A DNA stretch of 10,343 bases, from positions 1 to 10,343 of the forward strand of contig CAKKRN010000059.1 in assembly GCA_919902745.1 (NCBI GenBank). The letters are read 5' to 3'. The notes beneath the pieces are model-generated. The model saw nothing but the letters and a program-made list of their open reading frames with translations. It did no database searches and was not told the origin of the DNA. This document shows positions 1-6,064 of this stretch, one piece after another (position 1 is the stretch's first letter; every line of letters begins with the position of its first letter). The DNA is from Syntrophaceae bacterium (GTDB lineage Bacteria > Desulfobacterota > Syntrophia > Syntrophales > UBA5619). The position numbers and the translations under genes were made by a program.

Positions 1-1175
1 TCGCCGATCTGGATCGTCCCGTGGTTGTGGATGCCGATGATGTCGCCCGGCCAGGCCTCCTCGACGTTGGTCCGGTCCTGGGCCATGAAGATCGTCGCGT
101 TGGAGAGGACGATCTCGCGGCCGATCCGGTGGTGAAACACCTTCATCCCACGGGTGAACTTCCCCGAGCAGATCCGGAAGAAGGCGATCCGGTCGCGGTG
201 GGCCAGATCCATGTTCGCCTGGATCTTGAAGACGAAGCCGGAGAACGCCTCCTCCAGCGGCGAGACCATCCGGGTCGTCGTCGGCCGCGGACCGGGGGCG
301 GGGGCCATCTCCACGAAGGCGTCGAGCAGCTCCCGGACCCCGAAATTGTTGATGGCGCTGCCGAAAAAGACGGGGGTCTGGTTTCCTTTCAGGTACTCCT
401 CATGCGAAAAGGGATTGGCCGCCCCCTCGATCAGGGCGATCTCCTCCCGAAGCCGTTCCGCCTGGCTCCCCAGGAGTTCGTCCAACCGCGGATCTTCGAG
501 ATCGGTGATTGTGATTCCCTTCTCCTTTCGGCTGTCCCGCCCCGGGGTGAAAAGATGGAGCGACTTCCGGTAGAGGTTGTAGACCCCCTTGAAGTCCTTC
601 CCCATGCCGATCGGCCAGGAGAGAGGGGCGCACTCGATCTGGAGCTTGTCTTCGATGTTGGCGAGGACCTCCATCGGGTTCATCCCGTCTCGGTCCAGCT
701 TGTTGATGAAGGTCATAATCGGGGTGTTGCGCATCCGGCAGACCTCCATAAGCTTCTCGGTCTGGGGCTCGACCCCCTTGCCGCTGTCGATCACCATCAG
801 CGCGCTGTCTACGGCGGTGAGGACCCGGTAGGTGTCCTCGGAGAAGTCCTGGTGGCCGGGGGTGTCGAGGAGGTTGATCTCGAAGGCGTCGTAGTGGAAC
901 TTCATGACCGACGTCGTGACGGAGATCCCCCGCTCCTTTTCGATCGCCATCCAGTCGCTCATGGCGTGTCGGCCGGCCTTCCTTGCCTTGACGGCGCCGG
1001 CAAGCTGGATCGCCCCGCCGAAGAGGAGGAGTTTTTCGGTGAGCGTCGTCTTCCCCGCGTCGGGGTGGCTGATGATGCCGAAGGTCCGGCGCTGATCGAT
1101 CTCCTGCTTCCGTCGTCGATCCGCCTGGAAGACGGCCGGCGGTGTCTCCGCGGGGCTCACGGATTGAATACCCAT
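1..1175 (-). CDS. prfC: Peptide chain release factor 3 (RF3), 3' end cut by window
   Basis: This is a translational GTPase that removes RF1/RF2 from the ribosome after peptide release. The 391 visible residues start [10 protein letters not shown]. They show the P-loop HPDAGKTT (residues 37-44), the switch I segment ERGISVTTS (81-89) typical of RF3, the G3 motif [13 protein letters not shown] (104-116) and the G4 motif NKLD (158-161). The RF3 beta-barrel domain follows, with [19 protein letters not shown]. Family members are about 530 residues, so roughly 140 C-terminal residues lie beyond position 1. I chose the ATG at 1175 because AGGA lies 7 nt upstream. In-frame ATGs at 1181 and 1199 are possible but worse placed. 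No other gene shares its transcript within the window. A promoter and a terminator-like hairpin lie just upstream. Identification is firm; only the exact start is uncertain. Confidence 0.96.
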   Translation of the reverse strand, partial: MGIQSVSPAETPPAVFQADRRRKQEIDQRRTFGIISHPDAGKTTLTEKLLLFGGAIQLAGAVKARKAGRHAMSDWMAIEKERGISVTTSVMKFHYDAFEINLLDTPGHQDFSEDTYRVLTAVDSALMVIDSGKGVEPQTEKLMEVCRMRNTPIMTFINKLDRDGMNPMEVLANIEDKLQIECAPLSWPIGMGKDFKGVYNLYRKSLHLFTPGRDSRKEKGITITDLEDPRLDELLGSQAERLREEIALIEGAANPFSHEEYLKGNQTPVFFGSAINNFGVRELLDAFVEMAPAPGPRPTTTRMVSPLEEAFSGFVFKIQANMDLAHRDRIAFFRICSGKFTRGMKVFHHRIGREIVLSNATIFMAQDRTNVEEAWPGDIIGIHNHGTIQIG

Positions 1176-1203
1176 AATCATTTCCTGTTCCGATTCCATG
1201 ATG

Positions 1204-1239
1204 AAAAAAAATCCCCAACAGCCAAAACCGGCTCCGGGG
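1204..1239 (-). terminator. Intrinsic-terminator-like hairpin in the prfC leader
   Basis: Read on the minus strand, CCCC and AGCC pair with GGCT and GGGG across a GGTTTT loop. A small internal loop (GG/GTT) interrupts the stem, and A plus eight T follow directly. This is the classic shape of a Rho-independent terminator. It ends only about 28 nt before the preferred prfC start and lies downstream of the best prfC promoter. It therefore looks like an attenuator rather than the end of an upstream gene, since no minus-strand gene precedes it. No riboswitch family was recognised. Confidence 0.55.
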
Positions 1240-1264
1240 ACGGAAACTTCCAAAAACCGGGTCT

Positions 1265-1293
1265 CTTCTACGGCATTGGGAGACATTTGTCAA
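1265..1293 (-). promoter_or_regulatory. Candidate sigma-70 promoter of prfC
   Basis: On the minus strand there is a perfect -35 TTGACA (1293-1288), a 17-bp spacer, and TAGAAG (1270-1265), which matches 4 of 6 bases of the -10 consensus. Transcription would start near 1258 and give a leader of about 80 nt that contains the terminator-like hairpin at 1204-1239. Confidence 0.45.
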
Positions 1294-1335
1294 GCTTTTT
1301 GATGATGTTTGTGATGATGTTAAAATTCTTGACAA
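1287..1335. repeat. Inverted repeat TTGTCAAG / CTTGACAA carrying outward -35 boxes
   Basis: Arms at 1287-1294 and 1328-1335 are perfectly complementary, with a 33-bp AT-rich spacer holding two copies of GATGATGTT. Each arm contains TTGACA pointing outward. The minus one serves the prfC promoter. The plus one (1329-1334) has only TAACCT (3 of 6 matches) at 17 bp (1352-1357) as a possible -10 for the dehydrogenase remnant and MFS gene. The arms may simply be two back-to-back promoters, or a binding site overlapping both. Confidence 0.45.
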
Positions 1336-1383
1336 GCCATCGAAGTCACCATAACCTGAGCGCCACGGCAAACGGCGGGGAAC

Positions 1384-1412
1384 TCGGGGACAGATTTCAA
1401 ATCTGTCCCCGA
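1384..1412. repeat. REP-like palindrome, arm TCGGGGACAGATTT
   Basis: Two perfectly complementary 14-base arms (1384-1397 and 1399-1412) are separated by a single C at 1398. Palindromes with a GGGGACAGATTT core are widespread in Desulfobacterota genomes, often near Y1 (REP-associated) transposases; that link is from memory. No transposase is present here. The site lies 44 bp upstream of the truncated dehydrogenase start and may mark a past rearrangement. As RNA it would form a strong hairpin in the leader of the downstream genes. Confidence 0.85.
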
Positions 1413-1455
1413 AAAATGTGCGCCGCAATGAACCCGGAACGGAGGAATGATCCCT

Positions 1456-1641
1456 ATGGTCACGGAAATCTCTTCAAGTCCCAAAGTGATGGCCGGGCAC
1501 GAACTGCTCGAGAAATTTTGCATCCAGGTGCTGGAGAAGCTAAGTGTGCCACGGGATGAGGCCGAGATCACGGCCAATACCCTCGTGACGGCGAACCCGC
1601 GGGCCATCGGCAAGGATCTAAGAATCCCGATAGACCTCTAA
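1456..1641 (+). pseudogene. N-terminal remnant of an Ldh2-family (malate/L-lactate) dehydrogenase
   Basis: The 61-codon ORF (MVTEISSSPKVMAGHELLEK...) matches the opening of the YlbC/Ldh2 oxidoreductase family. That opening is a helix of the type LEKFCIQVLEKLSVPRDEAEI followed by TANTLVTA (cf. ITADVLVTADLRGIDSHG). After LVTAN the family pattern is lost: the RGIDSHG motif is missing and the ORF stops 14 codons later. Full-length members are about 340-360 residues, so this is a stub. The start at 1456 has a strong GGAGGA 9 nt upstream; an alternative ATG lies at 1447. The stub is in the same reading frame as the MFS gene, separated by TAA and three codons. Translation of the stub may therefore feed ribosomes into that gene. 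The call rests on the first ~50 residues only. Confidence 0.6.
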
Positions 1642-1650
1642 GCTTTTGAA

Positions 1651-2832
1651 ATGACCAAGCGAAACCACACCGATGTCAAAGTGATCTTCGCCCTCACGCT
1701 GATCCACTTCACGGGCGATTTCTATGGCTCTTTCGTCAGCCCGCTCCTTCCGGTCTTCGCGGACAAATTTGCGCTGTCGCTGGCCCAGGTCGGTCTGATC
1801 ACCGGGATGATGCGGATGCTCGCCTTTATCGTCCAGCCGGGCGTTGGTTATTTTGCGGACCGCTATCCGTCGCGGATCTTCATCCTTGGTGGGCCGCTTC
1901 TTTCGATCATCTTCATCGCGCTGGTCGGATGGGCGCACTCCTTCTGGGATCTTCTGCTCTTTATCGCGATCGGATCGATCGGGTCCTCGATGTTCCATCC
2001 CTCCACGGCGGGGATGATCGCAACCTACGCCGGTCGCCGCTTCGGCCTCTCCATGTCGATTTTCAACATGGGAGGGACCTTCGCCTTCGGCGTCGGACCG
2101 CTCTGCATCGCCTGGCTCGTCAGCGGCTGGGGTCTGGAGGCGACCCTCTGGACGGCGATTCCGGGGCTCGCCGTGATGGTCCTGCTGTTCAAGATCACGC
2201 CCCGGCCGCTCGCGGAGGGGCTCCGGGGGCAGGGATTTTTCGGCGCGGTCCGGGAGGCGTTCGGAGAGGCGTGGAAACCGGTTCTGTTGATCTGGGTGGT
2301 CATGGTTCTGCGCACCTTTGTGGCCCAGTCCTTCCTGACCTTCGTTCCCATTCTCTACTCCCGGGAGGGCCACTCCCTCATTTCCATCGGTCTGGTCATT
2401 TCCCTCTTCACGGTGGCGGGGGCCGTGAGCGGCCTCCTCTCCGGCCACCTCTCCGACCGGATCGGTTACAAACCGATTTTCTATGTCACCTTCGTCCTGG
2501 TTACCCCGGCCCTTTTTCTGATGCTTCTGCTCAAGGGGGAATGGGTTTATCTGGGTTCCGCGCTGGCGGGATTCCTGATGTTCGCCACACTGCCCCTGGG
2601 GCTGGTTATGGCGCAGAAGCTGGCGCCGCAGGGCAAGTCGATGGTCTCCAGCCTGATGATGGGGTTCGGGCAGGGGCTGGGGGGGATGATGGCGCCCCTC
2701 GTCGGCAGCATGGCCGACCTTTTCTCGATCCGGACGGTCCTCGGCGGCCTGGCGCTGATCCCCCTGCTCAGTATCGGGCTTGTCTGGTTCTTCCCGGAGA
2801 AGCGCCTTCGGGAGCAGACCCTGGTCGGTTGA
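1651..2832 (+). CDS. MFS transporter, fosmidomycin-resistance (FSR)-like
   Basis: This is a 393-residue inner-membrane transporter, probably an H+-coupled efflux or uptake carrier with unknown substrate. About 12 hydrophobic segments are visible in two halves. MFS motif A occurs as GYFADRYPSR (66-75) after TM2, and its second-half counterpart is GHLSDRIGYKP. The N-terminal ALTLIHFTGDFYGSFVSPLLPVF and the GSIGSSMFHPSTAGMIA stretch resemble the Fsr family. No Shine-Dalgarno sequence precedes the ATG. The only upstream in-frame codons are GCT TTT GAA after the TAA of the dehydrogenase remnant, so the start cannot lie further upstream. Translation by reinitiation from the remnant is a likely explanation (inference). 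Nothing nearby indicates the substrate. Confidence 0.92.
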   Translation: MTKRNHTDVKVIFALTLIHFTGDFYGSFVSPLLPVFADKFALSLAQVGLITGMMRMLAFIVQPGVGYFADRYPSRIFILGGPLLSIIFIALVGWAHSFWDLLLFIAIGSIGSSMFHPSTAGMIATYAGRRFGLSMSIFNMGGTFAFGVGPLCIAWLVSGWGLEATLWTAIPGLAVMVLLFKITPRPLAEGLRGQGFFGAVREAFGEAWKPVLLIWVVMVLRTFVAQSFLTFVPILYSREGHSLISIGLVISLFTVAGAVSGLLSGHLSDRIGYKPIFYVTFVLVTPALFLMLLLKGEWVYLGSALAGFLMFATLPLGLVMAQKLAPQGKSMVSSLMMGFGQGLGGMMAPLVGSMADLFSIRTVLGGLALIPLLSIGLVWFFPEKRLREQTLVG

Positions 2833-2914
2833 TGCCGCCGGCCCTTTATTAGACTCCGGAGAATATTTTTAAGTGAAGAAATCCCGTGTCGATCGTGAAA
2901 GAGGGGGGGCGAAA

Positions 2915-3247
2915 GTGATTTCCGTTCACAACCTGTTTGACGGGTTTTCCCCGGAGCCGCCCGGGGAGGCTGTTGAGGAGATCCTGCGGGCGGAGACCTT
3001 CCGGATCGAGCGGATCGTCTCCCGGGGGCAGAACTCGCCCCCGGGTTTCTGGTACGATCAGCAGACCGAGGAGTGGGTCCTGCTCGTCTCGGGAAGCGCC
3101 ACGCTTTGTTTCGAAGACGGCCGACGGATCAATCTGAAACCCGGCGATCATATTCTCATCCCGCGGCATGTCCGCCACCGGGTGGAGCGGACGGATACGG
3201 AACTGGAGACGGTCTGGCTCGCCGTCCATTGGACCTGCGGATCATAA
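2915..3247 (+). CDS. Small single-domain cupin protein
   Basis: This is a 110-residue cupin_2-type beta-barrel protein. I prefer the GTG at 2915 (MISVHNLFDGF) because GAGGGG lies about 8 nt upstream and relatives begin at this NLF segment. A longer GTG start at 2873 (124 residues) is possible. The strand-rich core runs from RIERIVSRG (30-38) through EEWVLLVSG (52-60) to LKPGDHILIPRHVRHRV (74-90). The second cupin motif PGD-x4-P-x4-H is complete. The first motif lacks the HxH pair, with GFWYDQQTEEW in its place; E53 and H88 remain. Metal binding may therefore be altered or absent. Its start lies 82 bp after the MFS gene on the same strand, so the two may be cotranscribed. Function is unknown; a sugar or small-molecule sensor or enzyme is possible. 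Confidence 0.85.
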   Translation: MISVHNLFDGFSPEPPGEAVEEILRAETFRIERIVSRGQNSPPGFWYDQQTEEWVLLVSGSATLCFEDGRRINLKPGDHILIPRHVRHRVERTDTELETVWLAVHWTCGS

Positions 3248-3276
3248 ACGCATTTCTGCCGGCGATCTTCTTGGGA

Positions 3277-3295
3277 AAACCGGTCCGTCCGGTTT
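3277..3295 (+). terminator. Hairpin AAACCGG-TCCGT-CCGGTTT after the cupin gene
   Basis: A perfect 7-bp stem with a 5-nt loop begins 29 bp after the cupin stop codon. The 3' arm ends in TTT but no longer T-run follows, so intrinsic termination would be weak. It may instead protect the transcript 3' end. Confidence 0.35.
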
Positions 3296-3612
3296 AAGCG
3301 TACTTGTGAAAAAAAGTATAGCTGACTGAAGTCAAGCATCCGGTGATTTTGATAGGCCTACATCATTTCAATCGGAAACGAATGACGATCACCTTTATGG
3401 TACTATGAATACTCCTGGGATGATTACATCCAGTCATAACGAATCATGAACAAGAGGCGTATGAGGAGGGTTTGTCAGAAAAAGGCTCAAATATGCCTTT
3501 TAAGTCCCGGCAAATCACAAATATCTGTGCCGTATACGACAATCGATAAATCTGTATGCCGACATGGCCGTCATCCGCAGTTTTTACGCCACCGTGACCC
3601 CGAGGCACTCTG

Positions 3613-3634
3613 AAAAAACGGGCCTTGCAGCCGT
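3613..3634 (-). terminator. Rho-independent terminator after glnB
   Basis: On the minus strand ACGGCT pairs with GGC-CCGT around a GCAA tetraloop, with one bulged C, and TTTTTT follows. It lies 13 nt downstream of the P-II stop codon and would end the amtB-glnB transcript. Confidence 0.5.
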
Positions 3635-3647
3635 CGCTGTTTCCCGG

Positions 3648-4064
3648 TCATTTTCCGGGGGATGATTCCGCGGGGGGAGCAAGACGCACCACGCCTTTTC
3701 TTTCATCGATATCGCCGGGATACGTCATCGCTTCCTGGCTCCGTTCCCGGGTGCGGATGCGGATCACCTCCTCCACGGGATAGACAAAGATCAGTCCGTC
3801 CCCCTGTTCGCCGGTATAGGCGGAGCGGAGGATTGCCTCGATCGTTGCCTCCAGATTGCGATCGCTCAGGACGATGTTGACCTGGATCTTGGGAAGCATG
3901 TCCACCATGTAGGTTCCTGAACGACCCGCCAGCTTGATGCCGCCCTGGCGTCCATGCCCCCGGATTTCAAATATGTTCAGACCCACGATGCCGATTTCGC
4001 TCAGGGCGTCCTTGACATCGTTGACCTTGTCTTCACGAATGATGGCTTCGATCTTCTTGAGCAT
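3648..4064 (-). CDS. glnB: P-II family nitrogen regulatory protein
   Basis: This is a trimeric cytoplasmic sensor of 2-oxoglutarate and ATP/ADP. By its position next to amtB it probably gates the ammonium channel (GlnK role). Length is 138 residues. The N-terminus MLKKIEAIIREDKVNDVKDAL is typical. The T-loop, RGHGRQGGIKLAGRSGTYMVD (35-55), keeps a tyrosine at 52 that aligns with the uridylylated Tyr51 of E. coli GlnB, but replaces the usual KGHTELYRGAE with a glycine-rich stretch. The B-loop TGEQGDGLIFVYPVEEVIRIRTRE is intact. A tail of about 25 residues beyond the usual ~112-residue end (TYPGDIDERKGVVRL...) is unusual. GGAG precedes the ATG by about 8 nt. The gene follows amtB by 33 nt on the same strand; in many bacteria the order is glnK-amtB. 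It is regulated from the promoters upstream of amtB. Confidence 0.97.
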   Translation of the reverse strand: MLKKIEAIIREDKVNDVKDALSEIGIVGLNIFEIRGHGRQGGIKLAGRSGTYMVDMLPKIQVNIVLSDRNLEATIEAILRSAYTGEQGDGLIFVYPVEEVIRIRTRERSQEAMTYPGDIDERKGVVRLAPPAESSPGK

Positions 4065-4097
4065 GGTGCAATCTCCAGGAAATCCAATCCGGCCGGT

Positions 4098-5324
4098 TTA
4101 AGAATAAGACCGCTCTCCGTGGGAGCTGATGTCCAGGCCGACCTCCTCTTCCATGACGGTGACCCGCAGCCCGATGCTCGCACGGAGCAGCCTGGCCAGC
4201 ACGTAGGTCATCCCGAAGCTGAAGGCCATCGTGACCGCAACAGCCAGAAGCTGAACGCTGATCTGTCCGGGATTGCCGAAAAACAGGCCGTTGGCGCCGT
4301 CAGCGTTGACGGCCGTCGTGGCGAAAAGACCGGCGGCGATCATGCCCCAGGTGCTCGTCACGCCATGACAGGCCCATACATCGAGGGACTCGTCCAGCCT
4401 GTGCCGGTCCCGGAAACGCATGGCGTAATAGGACAGAGGTGCGGCGACCATCCCGATCACCATAGCTGCCATAGGCGTCACATAACCGGAAGCGGGGGTC
4501 ACCGCTGCCAGACCGACGACCATCCCCGTGGCGATCCCCAGGGGGCTGGGCCGGCCATCCAGCCAGGAGAGCATCATCCAGACCAGACCGGCCGTCGCGG
4601 CCGAGGTGTTGGTGGTCAGCAGGGCGTTCACCGCCACGCCGTTCGCGGCGAGGGCGCTGCCGGCGTTGAAACCGAACCAGCCCACCCACAGCAATCCGGC
4701 CCCCAGGACTGTGAACGGTATGTTGTTTGGCTCCATCGGAGACTTGCCGAACCCCTTGCGCGGCCCGATCACCAGCGCAAAGGCCAAGGCCGAAAAACCG
4801 GCCGCGATGTGCACCACCGTTCCCCCGGCGAAATCCAGAACGCCCAGCGCCTTCAGCCATCCTCCCTGCCCCCAGACCCAGTGGCAAAGGGGATCATAGA
4901 CCAGCGTGGCCCAGAGCAGGCTGAACAGGAGAAAGCTTTTGAATTTGACACGTTCGACGAAGGCGCCGGTGATCAGCGCCGGGGTGATGACCGCAAACAT
5001 CATCTGAAAGGCGGCGAAAAGTCCATGCGGAATAGTCTTGCTGTAGTTCGGATTGGGCAGCGCGCCGACACCGTTGAAGCCCAGGAAATTCAACCCGCCG
5101 ATGATTCCCTGGATGTCCTCGCCGAAGGCGAGGGAATAGCCGTAGAGCAGCCACTGCACCCCGATCAGGGCCATAAAGGTATAACTCAGAGTCAGCGTGG
5201 AAAGGACGTTTTTCCGGCGGACCATCCCCCCGTAAAACAGCGCGAGGGCTGGCGTCATCAACAGAACCAGAGAACAACAGACCAACACCCAGGCGGTGTC
5301 GCCTGCATTGATTGGATTCAGCAT
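4098..5324 (-). CDS. amtB: Ammonium transporter AmtB
   Basis: This is a 408-residue inner-membrane ammonium channel of the Amt/MEP/Rh family with about 11 transmembrane segments. The twin pore histidines are present as H172 (GGTVVHIAAG) and H320 (DVWACHGVTSTWG). D164 precedes the first histidine, and the phenylalanine gate region GWFGFNAGS (215-223, F219) is conserved. The signatures FYGGMVRRKNVLS and WVWGQGGWL are also seen. I chose the ATG at 5324 (MLNPINAGDTAW) because GGGGGGAAG lies just upstream. The longer frame to 5378 would run through the sigma-54 promoter. The C-terminal tail TVMEEEVGLDISSHGERSYS resembles the usual AmtB cytoplasmic tail that contacts GlnK. It is the first gene of an amtB-glnB operon controlled by sigma-54 and possibly a basal sigma-70 promoter. 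Confidence 0.97.
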   Translation of the reverse strand: MLNPINAGDTAWVLVCCSLVLLMTPALALFYGGMVRRKNVLSTLTLSYTFMALIGVQWLLYGYSLAFGEDIQGIIGGLNFLGFNGVGALPNPNYSKTIPHGLFAAFQMMFAVITPALITGAFVERVKFKSFLLFSLLWATLVYDPLCHWVWGQGGWLKALGVLDFAGGTVVHIAAGFSALAFALVIGPRKGFGKSPMEPNNIPFTVLGAGLLWVGWFGFNAGSALAANGVAVNALLTTNTSAATAGLVWMMLSWLDGRPSPLGIATGMVVGLAAVTPASGYVTPMAAMVIGMVAAPLSYYAMRFRDRHRLDESLDVWACHGVTSTWGMIAAGLFATTAVNADGANGLFFGNPGQISVQLLAVAVTMAFSFGMTYVLARLLRASIGLRVTVMEEEVGLDISSHGERSYS

Positions 5325-5373
5325 TCTTCCCCCCATCCTACTTGATGAAATCAGCCCGTTTCGGGGGATGATC

Positions 5374-5389
5374 AGCAATTATCCCGCCA
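5374..5389 (-). promoter_or_regulatory. Sigma-54 promoter of amtB-glnB
   Basis: On the minus strand TGGCGGGATAATTGCT fits the -24/-12 consensus TGGCAC-N5-TTGCW, with exact GG-N10-GC spacing and a perfect TTGCT. The expected transcription start is near 5364, about 40 nt before the amtB ATG. Nitrogen-scavenging operons are classic sigma-54 targets. Confidence 0.85.
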
Positions 5390-5418
5390 AGTATAACAAA
5401 CCGCTGCCTTTCTCGCAA
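5390..5418 (-). promoter_or_regulatory. Possible sigma-70 promoter of amtB-glnB
   Basis: On the minus strand TTGCGA (5418-5413) and TATACT (5395-5390, 5 of 6 matches) are separated by 17 bp. It directly abuts the sigma-54 element and could provide basal expression. Confidence 0.45.
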
Positions 5419-5501
5419 AGAGTCTTCATCGCCGCGCACCTCCTGGCCTGGATCGGATTGGGGGCGGTGCGGCCAAAATGTTCACGTCAACCCGGATACC
5501 T

Positions 5502-5552
5502 CACACGCCACGGCCAACATCATGCATGGCATGGGGGTGGAGGTGGCGCGTG
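5502..5552 (-). repeat. Long-arm inverted repeat between the small ORF and amtB
   Basis: Arms 5502-5511 and 5543-5552 give a 10-bp stem, CACGCGCCAC with GTGGCGTGTG on the minus strand. It has one G-U pair and a 31-nt loop. No T-run follows, so it is not a standard terminator. It lies between the 69-residue ORF and the amtB promoters and could be a processing site, a degenerate REP, or part of amtB control. Confidence 0.45.
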
Positions 5553-5571
5553 GATGAGGGCGGGCAGGGAT

Positions 5572-5781
5572 TCAGAAGAGGCCCTCTTCCCTGATGCCGT
5601 AGCGCTCCTCCATCAACCGGGCCGATTCGAGATCCATAAATGAATCATACGGCTGCGGGACAGATTGCTTTCCGGGACCCGAAACCCCGCCGGCAAGCTG
5701 TGCGTCGCACCCGTCGGTGGCACGGGTGGCGATATTGAACGCTTCGCTTCCAAAGATCATCCGTTGCGAAATCATTTCCAT
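5572..5781 (-). CDS. Unrecognised 69-residue protein under a sigma-54 promoter
   Basis: I do not recognise this protein. It reads MEMISQRMIFGSEAFNIATR... and ends LESARLMEERYGIREEGLF. It has no clear transmembrane segment or signal peptide and has one cysteine (in TDGCDAQ). A flexible Gly/Pro/Gln middle is followed by a charged C-terminal helix. The ATG at 5781 has GGAGGT 8 nt upstream; an earlier ATG at 5799 would overlap that Shine-Dalgarno. Codons are GC-ending as in neighbouring genes. A near-consensus sigma-54 promoter lies 68 bp upstream of the start. It precedes amtB by 247 bp on the same strand, so a role in ammonium metabolism or signalling is inferred. A 13-base direct repeat (CCTCCATCAACCG on the plus strand, 5607-5619 and 5790-5802) spans the Shine-Dalgarno and recurs near the 3' end. 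Confidence 0.62.
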   Translation of the reverse strand: MEMISQRMIFGSEAFNIATRATDGCDAQLAGGVSGPGKQSVPQPYDSFMDLESARLMEERYGIREEGLF

Positions 5782-5848
5782 GGTCTGGACCTCCATCAAC
5801 CGCTTGGCTTAAAACGATCCTCAAAAGAATCGACTTTTCATCATGTAC

Positions 5849-5864
5849 CGCAAGAACGGTGCCA
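5849..5864 (-). promoter_or_regulatory. Sigma-54 promoter of the 69-residue ORF
   Basis: On the minus strand TGGCACCGTTCTTGCG carries the full TGGCAC and TTGC blocks with exact GG-N10-GC spacing. Only the last base departs from TTGCW. The predicted start is near 5838, giving a leader of about 57 nt before the ATG at 5781. Confidence 0.86.
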
Positions 5865-5954
5865 TCCGGCTATGCCGGAACGAGAGAGGCAAAACGGCTG
5901 TAGTCATTATGGTTGTGGTGTATCGGGTCAGGCGGGACTTTTCAAGAAAACGCA

Positions 5955-5964
5955 ACAATATTGT
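5955..5964. promoter_or_regulatory. Candidate activator site ACAATATTGT
   Basis: This is a perfect 10-bp palindrome 91 bp upstream of the sigma-54 element at 5849-5864 (about -121 from the predicted start). That is the usual distance for an enhancer-binding-protein site. The same motif with one base changed, ACAATTTTGT, lies 104 bp upstream of the glutamate synthase sigma-54 promoter. The assignment to the neighbouring activator is inference. Confidence 0.4.
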
Positions 5965-6064
5965 ACCAGCTTTCAAAAGCGGCACAAAAGCGTCCGGACG
6001 CCCTTGCACAACGGGGAAATCAGGATCCTTCAAAGCGCCATTCAAAAGATGTCCTGAGCGCCAA

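Larger units (their letters stand above)
3248..3647. other. Intergenic region without a convincing gene
   Basis: These 400 bases separate the convergent cupin and P-II genes and are less GC-rich than the flanks. They hold a hairpin at 3277-3295, the P-II terminator at 3613-3634, and an imperfect hairpin at 3415-3433 (CTGGGATG / CATCCAG with one bulged G, loop ATTA). A 55-codon ATG ORF at 3446-3613 has no Shine-Dalgarno and no recognisable content. Two short dyads, TAGGCCTA and CACAAATATCTGTG (one mismatch), were seen but have no assigned role. Confidence 0.6.

Noticed and set aside
21..1559. 512-codon plus-strand ORF across prfC and its leader
   Set aside because: It is antisense to RF3 and runs through the leader hairpin and palindrome, with charged low-complexity sequence.
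3446..3613. 55-codon ORF (MNKRRMRRVCQKK...) in the cupin-glnB gap
   Set aside because: No Shine-Dalgarno, random-looking basic sequence, and its stop overlaps the T-run of the glnB terminator.
3248..3647. CRISPR array, tRNA or riboswitch in the larger gaps (here and 5782-6408)
   Set aside because: No regularly spaced repeats, no cloverleaf or CCA-like end, and no conserved riboswitch core were seen.
3954..5345. 463-codon plus-strand ORF antisense to amtB and glnB
   Set aside because: Its translation is rich in His, Gln, Gly and Arg with no hydrophobic core or motif, while the minus strand encodes unmistakable AmtB and P-II.
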